Numbered from the stretch's first letter, positions 17,286 through 25,756 are shown. The stretch: 45,671 bases of DNA from Ruminococcus sp. UBA1394 (GCA_002305725.1 DBQM01000012.1:19955-65625); one strand, 5' to 3'. Notes: generated by a model not told the origin, from the letters alone. Numbers and translations: made by a program.

Positions 17286-18569
17286 TTGGAAAAATTTGTT
17301 GTTAAGGGCGGACGCCGTCTGCATGGCGAGGTTGAGATAAGCGGCGCTAAAAACGCAGCCGTCGGTATTATCCCGGCCGTTATATTGTCCGATGAACCCT
17401 GTATAATTGAAAACGTCCCGGATATCAGCGACGTTTCAATAAGTCTGCGTATACTTTACGAAATGGGCGCAAGTGTTCAGACCATTGCAAGAAATACATT
17501 CAGAATTGACCCTACAACTATCATGAACTACTGCGTACCTTATGAGAGTGCAAGAAAAATGAGAGCGTCCTATTACTTTATAGGCGCACTGCTCGGTAAA
17601 TTCAAGAAAGCAAGAGTATCAATGCCGGGAGGCTGTCCGCTGGGTGACAGACCTATCGACCAGCATATCAAGGCTTTTAATGCGCTGGGAGCAAAGTGCA
17701 ACATTGATCACGGAATGGTTGATGTTACAGCTGATAATCTCAGAGGAAACCAGATATATCTTGACGTTGTATCTGTCGGCGCAACAATGAACGCCATGCT
17801 TGCGGCGGTTAAGGCAAAGGGGCTCAGCATTATTGAAAATGCCGCAAAAGAGCCGCATATTGTTGACCTTGCAAACTTTTTAAACTCAATGGGTGCTGAC
17901 ATAATGGGCGCCGGAACAGATGTTATCAAAATCAGAGGCGTTGACTATCTGAGGGGCACTACTTATTCTGTTATCCCCGACCAGATAGAAGCCGGTACAT
18001 TTATGGTAGCAGCTGCGGCGACAGGCGGTGACGTACTTGTAAAAAACGTTATCCCTAAGCACCTTGAATCCATAACAAACAAGCTTGAAAAAATCGGTGT
18101 GAATATTGAGGAATTTGACGACAGCGTAAGAGTCTGGGTGGATGGTCCTCTGGTAAAGACCAACATCAAGACCATGCCTCACCCGGGATTCCCGACCGAT
18201 ATGCAGCCTCAGATGGCAACTCTGCTGACGCTGGCAGAGGGTACCAGCATTATAACCGAGGGCGTATGGGAGCAGCGTTTCAGATACGTTGACGAGCTGA
18301 GAAGAATGGGCGCTGATATTTCTGTTGACGGCAAGGTTGCGGTAATTGAGGGTACTGGTCATTTGCAGGGTGCGCCGGTAAAGGCGTGTGACCTGAGAGC
18401 CGGTGCGGCGCTTATCATAGCCGGACTTGCAGCTGCAGGAGTGACCGAAGTCGAGGACATACACCACATCGAAAGAGGCTATGATAACCTTGACAAAAAA
18501 CTGCAGATGATAGGTGCGGACATAGTGAAAAAAAGCTTTCCTGGTGCGTCTGTCAAGAAAGCTCTATAA
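17286..18569 (+). CDS. murA: UDP-N-acetylglucosamine 1-carboxyvinyltransferase
   Basis: The 427-residue enzyme transfers enolpyruvate to UDP-GlcNAc, the first committed step of peptidoglycan synthesis. It begins MEKFVVKGGRRLHGEVEISG, with ISGAKNAA carrying the catalytic Lys-Asn. It has the fosfomycin-reactive Cys in MPGGCPLGDRPIDQH and ends in the usual RGYDNLDKKLQMIGA. The frame extends to a GTG at 17220, but the TTG at 17286 follows AAGGAG (17272-17277) at the right distance and gives the canonical N-terminus. The retained Cys predicts normal fosfomycin binding. A second murA may exist elsewhere, as is common in Firmicutes. Confidence 0.95.
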   Translation: MEKFVVKGGRRLHGEVEISGAKNAAVGIIPAVILSDEPCIIENVPDISDVSISLRILYEMGASVQTIARNTFRIDPTTIMNYCVPYESARKMRASYYFIGALLGKFKKARVSMPGGCPLGDRPIDQHIKAFNALGAKCNIDHGMVDVTADNLRGNQIYLDVVSVGATMNAMLAAVKAKGLSIIENAAKEPHIVDLANFLNSMGADIMGAGTDVIKIRGVDYLRGTTYSVIPDQIEAGTFMVAAAATGGDVLVKNVIPKHLESITNKLEKIGVNIEEFDDSVRVWVDGPLVKTNIKTMPHPGFPTDMQPQMATLLTLAEGTSIITEGVWEQRFRYVDELRRMGADISVDGKVAVIEGTGHLQGAPVKACDLRAGAALIIAGLAAAGVTEVEDIHHIERGYDNLDKKLQMIGADIVKKSFPGASVKKAL

Positions 18570-18579
18570 AAGTATTTAC

Positions 18580-18611
18580 GGGCAGACAGAAATGTCTGTC
18601 CATTAATTTTT
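18580..18611 (+). terminator. Probable terminator after murA
   Basis: GGGCAGACA and TGTCTGTCC form a 9-bp stem with a GAAA tetraloop, followed by ATTAATTTTTT. Confidence 0.7.
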
Positions 18612-18628
18612 TATTGTAAAAGGTGATT

Positions 18629-19063
18629 TACTTTCTTTGCTTGCACAAAGAAAGTAACAAAGAAATGCACCCACTCATGCGCCGTGGGCGGCTTGTGCAG
18701 CGGGAGCTGCAAATCACTGCAATTTTGTTTTCGGGCATGACTGCGTTGTTTAAACTGGCTGCATCATAATTACAGCTGAAGTCGTTCTATCATAATGAAA
18801 GCCTGAGTGAAATTTAATTTGTTAGTATTTGTTGAGGATTGAAAGTTAATAAAAATTGACAGTGAAATACTAACCAAATAATGTTTATTATCCGCTTTGG
18901 TAAAGAAGGTGCATTAAGGTTGTAATTATGAATCTCCAAGTATGTACCGACCCAGCTGAGTCCGGAAATAAAATACAAGTGATTTGCCGACTCCGGCGGC
19001 ATGGCAGTCCGGCGGCAGCCGGTGCATTTCTTTGGTACTTTCTTGTTGCAAGACAAGAAAGTA
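18629..19063. mobile_element. MITE-like structured element, copy 1
   Basis: This 435-bp non-coding element has 43-bp terminal inverted repeats that match at 38 positions. Each end contains an 11-bp perfect hairpin with the same CTTGCA loop, then CAAAGAAATGCACC. Where the two ends differ inside the hairpin the change is paired (TG/CA against GT/AC). A second copy is at 29893-30316. A short minus-strand frame (18814-19056) resembles one in copy 2, but this follows from DNA similarity and does not indicate a gene. No transposase is present. The right end lies 31 bases before the next start codon. Confidence 0.78.
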
Positions 19064-19094
19064 CATACTACAAACTAAAGAAAGGAAATTGAAG

Positions 19095-19877
19095 ATGGCA
19101 AGGATTTATCCGCTTTTCAGTTCGAGCAAGGGAAATTCCTCTTTTCTGGGAAATCAGTCTGAGGGAATACTTATAGACGCAGGCGTGTCGTTCAAAAGAC
19201 TGTGTACTGCTTTAAGTGACAACAGCATAGACATAAGTGCAGTAAGGGGAGTATTTATAACCCATTCCCACAGCGATCATGTAAAGGGACTGAAAACTCT
19301 GACTGCTAAAACCGGCATACCTGTTTTCGGGCAGAGGGAAACTCTGAGCGAACTTGTAAAAAAGGACATGATCTCGCCCTGTTCGGAAATATACGAGCTT
19401 GATTCTCCGGCGGCAATTGCAGGCATGGAGGTAAGGTGCTTTGACACTCCACATGATACAGTCAGAAGCTGCGGCTATCATGTGGAATTTGAGGACGGCA
19501 GGACCTGTGCGGTCTGCACCGACTTAGGCTATGTGACCGAAACAGTTGACAAAAATATCTGCGGCTGTGACCTTGTGCTGCTTGAATCAAACTACGACCC
19601 CGATATGCTCAAAAACGGTCCTTATCCGTATTATCTCAAAGAGCGTATCCTCTCGGATAACGGTCATCTTTCAAACAGCAGTTGCGCAAAACAGGCGGAA
19701 AAACTGCTGAAAAACGGTACTACACGGCTGATACTGGGGCATTTGAGCCAGGAGAACAACACTCCTCAGACTGCGGAAATAACCGTTTTGCAGAGATTGT
19801 CAGAATTTAAGCGGAATGTGGATTACATATTACAGGTAGCGCCTGTTGAAACTAAGGGAGAAGTGGTGGTATTCTGA
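19095..19877 (+). CDS. walJ: MBL-fold metallohydrolase, WalJ/YycJ type
   Basis: The 260-residue protein has the metallo-beta-lactamase metal site HSHSDH at residues 57-62 and a later conserved GHLSQENNT. It begins MARIYPLFSSSKGNSSFLG, typical for YycJ/WalJ proteins, which are linked to cell-wall homeostasis and DNA-end processing in Firmicutes. The ATG at 19095 is preferred to the upstream frame, which runs into the repeat element. It overlaps the rlmH start by one base. In Bacillus these genes are near each other but with walRK; no two-component genes are seen here. Confidence 0.88.
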   Translation: MARIYPLFSSSKGNSSFLGNQSEGILIDAGVSFKRLCTALSDNSIDISAVRGVFITHSHSDHVKGLKTLTAKTGIPVFGQRETLSELVKKDMISPCSEIYELDSPAAIAGMEVRCFDTPHDTVRSCGYHVEFEDGRTCAVCTDLGYVTETVDKNICGCDLVLLESNYDPDMLKNGPYPYYLKERILSDNGHLSNSSCAKQAEKLLKNGTTRLILGHLSQENNTPQTAEITVLQRLSEFKRNVDYILQVAPVETKGEVVVF

Positions 19878-20353
19878 TGATAAACGTGAAGATTGTGGCT
19901 GTGGGAAATCTCAAGGAACAGTATCTGCGTGATGCATTTTCAGAGTATTCAAAAAGACTGAAACGTTTCTGCAATTTTCAGCTTTGTGAAATAAACGAAT
20001 CAAAACTGCCGGACAATCCGTCCTCGAAGGAGATACAGAAAGCACTTGAAACTGAGGGAAAGGCAATTTTAAAGGAATGTAAGGGCTATATTGCCGCAAT
20101 GTGCATTGAGGGCAGGCAGCTTTCCAGTACTGAATTTGCAAAAAAGCTTGATAATGCGGCATCTGAGGGCGGCAGCCGGGTGACTTTTGTTATCGGCAGT
20201 TCCTTCGGGCTGTCAGATGAGGTGAAAAGTGCGGCTGATTTCAGACTTTCAATGTCGGAGATGACTTTTCCGCATCAGCTTGCAAGAGTCATGCTTGCAG
20301 AACAGATATACCGTGGCTTTCAGATAAACTCAAACGGCAGGTACCATAAATAA
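19877..20353 (+). CDS. rlmH: 23S rRNA (pseudouridine1915-N3)-methyltransferase
   Basis: The 158-residue SPOUT-class enzyme methylates pseudouridine 1915 in helix 69 of 23S rRNA. It has the knot region FVIGSSFGLSDEV and the invariant C-terminal MTFPHQLARVMLAEQIYRGF ending in NGRYHK. The length is normal. It is coupled to the upstream walJ-like gene by a one-base overlap. A REP-like palindrome follows its stop and may limit read-through. Confidence 0.95.
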   Translation: MINVKIVAVGNLKEQYLRDAFSEYSKRLKRFCNFQLCEINESKLPDNPSSKEIQKALETEGKAILKECKGYIAAMCIEGRQLSSTEFAKKLDNAASEGGSRVTFVIGSSFGLSDEVKSAADFRLSMSEMTFPHQLARVMLAEQIYRGFQINSNGRYHK

Positions 20354-20369
20354 TGTCCGTAATGTTTCT

Positions 20370-20438
20370 GTAGGGGCGACCATTGGTCGCCCGTGAATTA
20401 ATGTGTTATCAAATCGGGCGAGCAATGCTCGCCCCTAC
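20370..20438. repeat. REP-like palindrome pair
   Basis: GTAGGGGC...GCCCCTAC outer ends enclose GACCATTGGTC and GAGCAATGCTC cores. This is almost the same unit as 4952-5019, including the GTGAATTAxTGTGTT spacer. Confidence 0.9.
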
Positions 20439-20479
20439 AAAAGGTTAAATTTATTTGCAAACATAAATAAAATGAAAGC

Positions 20480-20508
20480 TTGAAATATATCGGATTTTCT
20501 GCTATAAT
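20480..20508 (+). promoter_or_regulatory. Promoter of pssA-psd
   Basis: TTGAAA (20480-20485) and TATAAT (20503-20508) have a 17-base spacer, about 54 bases upstream of pssA. Confidence 0.72.
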
Positions 20509-20561
20509 AAAAATATATCTTTTATTGACATCGGTCATTTTAAATATATGAGGAGTAAAGC

Positions 20562-21191
20562 ATGATAGGGTTTTATAATTATACAGTTATACTTACATAT
20601 ATCGGTCTTGCGTCGTCCCTTGCAGGAATATATCTTTCCATGGGCGGAAAGCATATAACTTCTGCTGTTGTGGCTCTTATGATATCCGGACTTTGCGATA
20701 TGTTTGACGGAAAGGTTGCAAGAACACGCAAAAGAAACGATGACGAAAAAAGGTTCGGCATACAGATAGATTCTCTCTGCGACCTTATCTGTTTCGGATT
20801 TCTTCCGGCAGCGATAGGCTATGCCATAGGCATGAGGGAAGTCTACCACATTGCTGTTATGATTTTCTTTACCCTTGCCGCTGTGATACGCCTTGCGTAC
20901 TTCAACGTCATGGAGGAGTCAAGACAGGCTAAGACCAATGAGGTAAGGCGTGAATATGAGGGACTGCCTGTCACAAGCGTTGCACTCATTCTTCCGCTGT
21001 TTTACAGTTTCCGGAAAGATATGGGAATACTGTTCCCGGATATTTATGCGTTTCTGCTCCTTGCAATAGGAATTGCGTTTATAACACGTTTCAGGCTTAA
21101 AAAGCCGAAAATGAAAACAATGCTTGCATTTATCGGAGTAGGTGCGCTGGAACTGATATGGCTGATATATAAGGTGAAGAGTTCAAAATGA
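20562..21191 (+). CDS. pssA: CDP-diacylglycerol--serine O-phosphatidyltransferase
   Basis: The 209-residue membrane enzyme condenses CDP-diacylglycerol with serine. The CDP-alcohol phosphatidyltransferase motif is complete in CDMFDGKVAR followed by FGIQIDSLCD (D-x2-D-G-x2-A-R...G-x3-D-x3-D). About six hydrophobic segments are visible. Pairing with psd, whose start overlaps its stop by four bases, supports serine as the alcohol. Together they make phosphatidylethanolamine. Confidence 0.92.
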   Translation: MIGFYNYTVILTYIGLASSLAGIYLSMGGKHITSAVVALMISGLCDMFDGKVARTRKRNDDEKRFGIQIDSLCDLICFGFLPAAIGYAIGMREVYHIAVMIFFTLAAVIRLAYFNVMEESRQAKTNEVRREYEGLPVTSVALILPLFYSFRKDMGILFPDIYAFLLLAIGIAFITRFRLKKPKMKTMLAFIGVGALELIWLIYKVKSSK

Positions 21192-22057
21192 TAAAGAAAT
21201 ATAAAGACAGAACCGGTAAAATAATCAGAAAAAAGGACAGTCAGCAGACTCTGCTCAATATGCTTTACGGTTCTGTTCCGGGCAGACTTGCTCTGAAACC
21301 GCTGACTGCACCGCTTTTGTCAGAGCTTGCCGGAAAGTTCTGTGACAGTCCGGCGTCGCAGTTTATGATAGTACCCTTTATAAAAAATGCCGGAATTGAT
21401 ATGACTGAATATGAAGCGGCGGCTTATCGTTCCTATAACGAGTTTTTCACAAGGAAAATCAGAAAGGAATGCCGCCCTGTTGATATGACACCGGAGAATC
21501 TGATAAGTCCATGCGACTCAAAGCTGAGTATTTACAGAATAAATCAGCAGAGTGTTTTCAGCATCAAAAATTCCTTTTACAGCGTTGGTTCACTTCTTAA
21601 ATGTGATAAACTTGCTGAAAAGTACAGCGGCGGCTGGTGCATGATATTCCGCCTCGAAGTTGACGATTATCACCGCTATATCTATATTGACAGCGGAAGA
21701 AAGTCCGGCAACAGGCATATTAAAGGCTGTTACCACACAGTAAATCCCGTTGCGCTGGAAACTGCCGATGTCTATAAGGAAAACACCCGTGAAATAACCG
21801 TTCTGCATACTGAAAATTTCGGAGATGTTGTGCAGGCGGAAGTGGGCGCAATGATGGTGGGCAGGATAGTAAACCATGACGGCGCAGGGGAGATAAACCG
21901 AGGCGGCGAAAAGGGTATGTTTGAGTTCGGCGGTTCGACGATAGTTCTGCTGTTTAAGGAGGACACCGTTATTCCAGACGAGGATATTTTAGGAAATACC
22001 TCAGACGGCTTTGAAACCATTGTTAAAATGGGAGAAAAAATCGGAATACGAAAATGA
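21188..22057 (+). CDS. psd: Phosphatidylserine decarboxylase proenzyme
   Basis: The 289-residue proenzyme converts phosphatidylserine to phosphatidylethanolamine. The self-cleavage motif is EFGGSTIVLLF: cleavage between Gly249 and Ser250 would create the pyruvoyl cofactor on the small subunit. VDDYHRYIYIDSG holds the conserved DxxHR-type catalytic histidine segment. The four-base ATGA overlap with pssA shows a coupled two-gene pathway. Confidence 0.93.
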   Translation: MIKKYKDRTGKIIRKKDSQQTLLNMLYGSVPGRLALKPLTAPLLSELAGKFCDSPASQFMIVPFIKNAGIDMTEYEAAAYRSYNEFFTRKIRKECRPVDMTPENLISPCDSKLSIYRINQQSVFSIKNSFYSVGSLLKCDKLAEKYSGGWCMIFRLEVDDYHRYIYIDSGRKSGNRHIKGCYHTVNPVALETADVYKENTREITVLHTENFGDVVQAEVGAMMVGRIVNHDGAGEINRGGEKGMFEFGGSTIVLLFKEDTVIPDEDILGNTSDGFETIVKMGEKIGIRK

Positions 22058-22077
22058 ATAATTTAATATGAATTTTT

Positions 22078-22144
22078 CGGGCGAGCAATGCTCGCCCCTA
22101 CTAATTGTATGTGTTTATTTGTAGGGGCGACCATTGGTCGCCCG
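22078..22144. repeat. REP-like palindrome pair, everted order
   Basis: The two arms occur in the opposite order to other copies: CGGGCGAGCAATGCTCGCCC then CCTAC at 22078-22101, a spacer, and GTAGGGGCGACCATTGGTCG at 22121-22140 continuing to 22144. Confidence 0.88.
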
Positions 22145-22244
22145 TTGATTTTTTTTCGCAAACAAAGAATTTAACATAATTTTTCAGGTTCTCTCATAAA
22201 CTTTAAGGACAACACTAACAAGCTTTGAAGGAGTTAGCAAGATT

Positions 22245-24866
22245 ATGAAAGGACTGACATCAAAACAGGCTGAAAAACTGCTTGAACAATACGGCGAAAA
22301 TGTAATAGAGAGCAAAAAGGGCAACGGACCGCTGAAAATATTTGCAGGACAGTTCAAAGACGTCATGGTCATGATACTTCTTGCGGCAACGGTGGTATCG
22401 GTTTTTCTGGGGGAGATATATGACGCTGTAACCATTATTCTGATAGTACTGCTCAATGCCATATTAGGCTTTATTCAGGAATACCGCACGGAAAAAACTC
22501 TTGAAGCCTTGAAAAACATGACCGCCCCCACAGCAAAGGTACTGCGTGACGGTAAGAAAAAGACAATTCCGGCGGCAGAGCTTGTACCCGACGATATAGT
22601 ATATCTTGAAACAGGGGACAGAGTTCCGGCAGACTGCGTACTGCTCAATGTAAACAGCCTTTTTGCCGACGAGTCAATGCTGACGGGAGAGTCAGAGCCT
22701 GTGGCTAAAACTGCCGGTGCAGAATCGGACAGGGACAATTCATTGAACCGTAACTGCATAGCATATTCGGGGACAGTCATAACAGGGGGAAACGGTTCGG
22801 GACTTGTTATTGCAACGGGTAAAAAGTCGCAGATGGGTAACATCTCGTCCATGATAAACGAAACGGAAAGCGAACAGACTCCTTTGCAGAAACGGCTTGG
22901 GGAGCTTGGAAAGGTAGTTGCGCTGATATGCATTGCTGTATGTGTTATCGTTTTCGGCGCAGGGGTGCTGAGGGGAGAGCCGGTTTTTGATATGCTCATG
23001 ACCGGTATTACTATTGCCATAGCCGCAATTCCGGAGGGACTTCCTGCAACGGTTACCATTGCCCTTGCGCTGGCAGTAAGCAGAATGTTAAAGCAGAAAG
23101 CGCTTGTGAACAAGCTTCATTCGGTTGAAACGCTGGGGTGTACTTCGGTTATCTGTTCGGACAAAACGGGTACTATAACCGAGAATAAAATGACGGTAAA
23201 GCATATTTTCAGCGACATGAAGGAGTTTGACGTTACCGGAAACGGCTATAGGATAAGCGGTGAGATACGATATCAGGACACAAAGCCGAATCCTAAGTCA
23301 ATACCGCCCCTCCATGAGCTTTTCAAGTGTGCGGTCTACTGCTCAACTGCGGAAATCACCTCAGAAAGCCGTCTTAACATGAGAAACAGGGGAACTGTTT
23401 CGGGAAACGGTGAATGGACTGTAAGCGGAAATCCCACAGAGGCGGCGCTTCTCATTGCCGCCGCAAAAGGCGGAGTTACAAGGCAGAACGTCGGTGACAT
23501 GGTGAGAGTTTCGGAGATACCATTTGACAGCGCCACAAAGCTTATGTCCGTTACTATGCAGGGCGGTTCGGGGGCACAGACGGAATATATCAAGGGTGCG
23601 CCGGATATACTGCTGAAAAAGTGTGGATTTGTCATGACATCAGAGGGTGATATTCCCCTTGACCAGCCGTTTAGAAAAAAGCTTGAAAATCAGATAAGCT
23701 CATTTTCGTCAAGGGCGCTGAGAGTGCTTGCACTTGCAAAGAGAGAAAACAGCGGCGGACTTGTTCTTCTGGGACTTGCGGCTATGCAGGACCCGCCCCG
23801 TGAGGAAGCAAAAGAGGCAATAAGAAAGTGCGCAAATGCACGGATAAAAACTGTCATGATAACCGGCGACCACAAGGAAACCGCTGTTGCAGTAGCAAAG
23901 CAGGCAGGACTTTTAAAGGGCGGAAAGGCGGTCACAGGTGCAGAGCTTGACATGATGTCCGACAGCGAACTTGACAGGCGGCTTGACGAATTTACGGTGT
24001 ATGCAAGGGTGAACCCCTCCCACAAGCTGAGACTTGTAAAGGCATACAAGAGAAAAGGTCATATCGTTACTATGACAGGTGACGGTGTAAACGACGCTCC
24101 GGCAGTAAAGGCGGCAGACGTGGGCGTTTCAATGGGAATTACGGGAACGGACGTCACCAAGCAGGCGGCAGACGTGATACTCCTTGACGACAACTTTGCG
24201 ACACTTGTAAACGCAGTCGAGCAGGGCAGGGGGATATATGCGAATATCAGAAAGTTTGTGCGGTATCTGCTTTCATGCAATATCGGCGAGGTAATAACCA
24301 TGTTTCTGAGTATTCTTATGGGTTTTCCTGTTGTTTTACTGCCGACGCAGATTCTCCTTGTAAACCTTGTTACCGACGGACTTCCGGCAATTGCGCTGGG
24401 TATGGAGCCCTGCGGAAAAGAGGCAATGAAAAAAGCGCCGAGAAAGCCGGATGAAAGCTTTTTCTCGGACGGTTTAATGTTCAAGATTATTTTCAGGGGT
24501 ATCCTTATCGGCCTTTCAACCCTTGCCTGTTTTACGGTACTGCTGAGAGGCGGATATGGTCTGGCGGCGGCAAGGACAGGTGCGCTGACCACCCTTATTA
24601 TGTCACAGCTGGTTCATGTATTTGAGTGCAAGTCGGAAACAAAGGGTATTTTCGGCATAAACTATTTTGATAATATGAAACTTATCGGTGCTGTTTTAGT
24701 TTCACTTGCAGTACTTGCGGCGGCAGTTTATGTACCGGTTATCCAGACTGTTTTTTCAACAGTTTCCCTTGGAAAAATTCCTCTGCTGATATCTCTGGGG
24801 TTTTCTGTTGCAGTACCATTTATATCGGGAATATCCATGGCGTTTTCACGAAAGAGGAAAGATTAA
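22245..24866 (+). CDS. Calcium-translocating P-type ATPase (SERCA/PMCA-like)
   Basis: The 873-residue P2-type pump has the actuator TGES motif at Thr147, phosphorylated Asp306 in DKTGTITENK and the hinge TGDGVNDAP at about 611-619. PEGLPA in M4 and NLVTDGLPAIALG in M6 carry Glu, Asn and Asp residues that bind Ca2+ in this family. About ten membrane helices are visible. It probably exports Ca2+ from the cytoplasm. No linked regulator was seen. The first unit of the second toxin cluster begins 4 bases after its stop. Confidence 0.92.
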   Translation: MKGLTSKQAEKLLEQYGENVIESKKGNGPLKIFAGQFKDVMVMILLAATVVSVFLGEIYDAVTIILIVLLNAILGFIQEYRTEKTLEALKNMTAPTAKVLRDGKKKTIPAAELVPDDIVYLETGDRVPADCVLLNVNSLFADESMLTGESEPVAKTAGAESDRDNSLNRNCIAYSGTVITGGNGSGLVIATGKKSQMGNISSMINETESEQTPLQKRLGELGKVVALICIAVCVIVFGAGVLRGEPVFDMLMTGITIAIAAIPEGLPATVTIALALAVSRMLKQKALVNKLHSVETLGCTSVICSDKTGTITENKMTVKHIFSDMKEFDVTGNGYRISGEIRYQDTKPNPKSIPPLHELFKCAVYCSTAEITSESRLNMRNRGTVSGNGEWTVSGNPTEAALLIAAAKGGVTRQNVGDMVRVSEIPFDSATKLMSVTMQGGSGAQTEYIKGAPDILLKKCGFVMTSEGDIPLDQPFRKKLENQISSFSSRALRVLALAKRENSGGLVLLGLAAMQDPPREEAKEAIRKCANARIKTVMITGDHKETAVAVAKQAGLLKGGKAVTGAELDMMSDSELDRRLDEFTVYARVNPSHKLRLVKAYKRKGHIVTMTGDGVNDAPAVKAADVGVSMGITGTDVTKQAADVILLDDNFATLVNAVEQGRGIYANIRKFVRYLLSCNIGEVITMFLSILMGFPVVLLPTQILLVNLVTDGLPAIALGMEPCGKEAMKKAPRKPDESFFSDGLMFKIIFRGILIGLSTLACFTVLLRGGYGLAAARTGALTTLIMSQLVHVFECKSETKGIFGINYFDNMKLIGAVLVSLAVLAAAVYVPVIQTVFSTVSLGKIPLLISLGFSVAVPFISGISMAFSRKRKD

Positions 24867-24869
24867 GAC

Positions 24870-24897
24870 TTGACAATTCAAGTTTATGTGGTATAAT
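24870..24897 (+). promoter_or_regulatory. Promoter of antisense RNA, unit D
   Basis: TTGACA (24870-24875) and TATAAT (24892-24897) have a 16-base spacer. Confidence 0.83.
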
Positions 24898-24903
24898 AAA
24901 AAG

Positions 24904-24995
24904 TGAAAAGGGTGACTGCACAGGCGGTTCTCCCAAAGATTTTTTTGTATAAAGATACACCGCAAACTTTTGGTCGAGTTGGGCGGTGTTTCTTT
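24904..24995 (+). ncRNA. Predicted antitoxin (antisense) RNA, unit D
   Basis: The RNA begins near GTGAAAAGGGTGACTGCACA and carries AGGCGGTTCTCCC. It ends in a hairpin with arms ACACCGC (24957-24963) and GCGGTGT (24983-24989), then TTCTTT. The opposing toxin leader starts with the closely similar GTGAAAAGAGTGTTTGC. Confidence 0.75.
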
Positions 24996-25006
24996 AAATT
25001 ACGAAA

Positions 25007-25096
25007 CTACTTCTTGTCTTTATAAATATTATAAAACAAGGCAACAGCCATTATTATTACGCTGAGAAGCTGAAAAAGTCCCTCATATGTAACCAT
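25007..25096 (-). CDS. Holin-like type I toxin peptide, unit D
   Basis: The 29-residue peptide starts MVTYEGLFQLLSVIIMA and ends YNIYKDKK. The MVTYExLFQLL start, single transmembrane core and Lys-rich tail agree closely with the putative holin-like toxin family of Firmicutes type I systems. A GGGAGGTGATAG ribosome site precedes the ATG. It is paired in CTCCCTT-CCAC-AAGGGAG, so translation should be restricted until refolding. Its gene lies directly opposite the end of the antisense RNA. Unit E encodes the same peptide. Confidence 0.86.
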   Translation of the reverse strand: MVTYEGLFQLLSVIIMAVALFYNIYKDKK

Positions 25097-25166
25097 AGCT
25101 ATCACCTCCCTTGTGGAAGGGAGAAACCGCCTTTTACCTTTATGCAAACACTCTTTTCACAGTTAT

Positions 25167-25195
25167 ATTTTATCATGTACATCAGAATTTGTCAA
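25167..25195 (-). promoter_or_regulatory. Toxin promoter, unit D
   Basis: On the minus strand, TTGACA (25195-25190) and TAAAAT (25172-25167) have a 17-base spacer. Confidence 0.78.
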
Positions 25196-25213
25196 TTTGT
25201 TCTCTTATCCTGC

Positions 25214-25241
25214 TTGACATTTTGAGCAGATGTGGTATAAT
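25214..25241 (+). promoter_or_regulatory. Promoter of antisense RNA, unit E
   Basis: TTGACA (25214-25219) and TATAAT (25236-25241) have a 16-base spacer. Confidence 0.83.
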
Positions 25242-25247
25242 AAAAAG

Positions 25248-25339
25248 TGAAAAGGGTGACTGCACAGGCGGTTCTCCCTAAAGATGTTGATGTTAAGAAA
25301 AAACACCGCAATCTTTTCCAGGGAAGGCGGTGTTTCTTT
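25248..25339 (+). ncRNA. Predicted antitoxin (antisense) RNA, unit E
   Basis: The 5' half matches unit D. The terminator uses AAACACCGC (25301-25309) and GCGGTGTTT, then CTTTA. The loop between the arms differs from unit D, which may reduce or redirect cross-talk between the two copies. Confidence 0.75.
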
Positions 25340-25350
25340 ATATTATGAAA

Positions 25351-25440
25351 CTACTTCTTGTCTTTATAAATATTATAAAACAAGGCAACAGCCATTATTA
25401 TTACGCTGAGAAGCTGAAAAAGTCCCTCATATGTAACCAT
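25351..25440 (-). CDS. Holin-like type I toxin peptide, unit E (same as D)
   Basis: The 29-residue peptide is identical to that of unit D, with the same GGGAGGTGATAG ribosome site inside the same CTCCCTT/AAGGGAG hairpin. Because a plus-strand frame (25330-25584) also crosses this region, a gene caller may annotate the wrong strand. The ribosome site, the promoter and agreement with unit I all support the minus strand. Confidence 0.86.
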   Translation of the reverse strand: MVTYEGLFQLLSVIIMAVALFYNIYKDKK

Positions 25441-25510
25441 AGCTATCACCTCCCTTGTGGAAGGGAGAAACCGCCTTTTACCTTTATGCAAACACTCTTT
25501 TCACAGTTAT

Positions 25511-25539
25511 ATTTTATCATGTACATCAGAATTTGTCAA
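25511..25539 (-). promoter_or_regulatory. Toxin promoter, unit E
   Basis: On the minus strand, TTGACA (25539-25534) and TAAAAT (25516-25511) have a 17-base spacer, as in unit D. Confidence 0.78.
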
Positions 25540-25557
25540 TTTGTTCTCTTATCCTGC

Positions 25558-25585
25558 TTGACATTCTGCGCAGATGTGGTATAAT
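25558..25585 (+). promoter_or_regulatory. Promoter of antisense RNA, unit F
   Basis: TTGACA (25558-25563) and TATAAT (25580-25585) have a 16-base spacer. Confidence 0.83.
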
Positions 25586-25591
25586 ATAAAT

Positions 25592-25688
25592 ATAAAAAGG
25601 GTGTCTGCGATAAGCGGTTCTTCCCTCAAAGTTTTTGATTATAAAAATAACCGCGACATTTGGGAGATGGGGCGGTTATTTTCTTTTT
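25592..25688 (+). ncRNA. Predicted antitoxin (antisense) RNA, unit F
   Basis: The RNA begins near AAAAAGGGTGTCTGCGATAA, carries AGCGGTTCTTCCC and ends in a stem of AAATAACCGC with GCGGTTATTT followed by CTTTTT. It is nearly identical to the RNA of the broken unit G and close to that of unit H. Confidence 0.74.
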
Positions 25689-25756
25689 GTATTGTTGTTA
25701 AGTTTGATTATTTCGATCATTACAAGAAGTAATGTAAGTATTTCCATAATGCTCAT
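25676..25756 (-). CDS. Small hydrophobic type I toxin-like peptide, unit F
   Basis: The 26-residue peptide starts MSIMEILTLLLVMIEIIKL and ends NNNTKRK. A hydrophobic core is followed by a polar and basic tail. A second Met at position 4 could also serve as the start. The ribosome site GGGGGTGAG is sequestered by CCCTCG-GAAA-CGGGGG, a stem with a GNRA loop. Unit H encodes a close paralogue (MSIMEVLTFLLVIIEIIKL), which supports the reading frame through conservative changes. Confidence 0.8.
   Translation of the reverse strand: MSIMEILTLLLVMIEIIKLNNNTKRK

Larger units (their letters stand above)
24870..25557. repeat. 344-bp tandem duplication (toxin units D and E)
   Basis: Unit D (24870-25213) and unit E (25214-25557) have the same length and the same order of promoter, RNA, toxin and toxin promoter. 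The toxin peptides are identical and the leaders nearly so. The main differences lie in the loop region of the antisense RNA. The third unit (F) starts exactly one period later, at 25558, but belongs to another toxin family. Confidence 0.92.

Noticed and set aside
18841..18884. TTGACA-17-TAATGT promoter inside the MITE-like element for the walJ-like gene
   Set aside because: The -10 is weak and the sequence is not kept in the second copy, so it was not listed as a feature.
18814..19056. Minus-strand frame starting MSCNKKVPKKCTGCRR, with a similar frame at 30114-30308
   Set aside because: Both lie inside the MITE-like element, begin within its terminal hairpin and lack a ribosome site. The similarity follows from DNA repeat conservation, and they diverge and end at different points.
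25330..25584. 84-residue plus-strand frame across toxin unit E
   Set aside because: It has no ribosome site and opposes the toxin gene, which has promoter, ribosome site and a paralogue. The frame does not exist in the same form in unit D.
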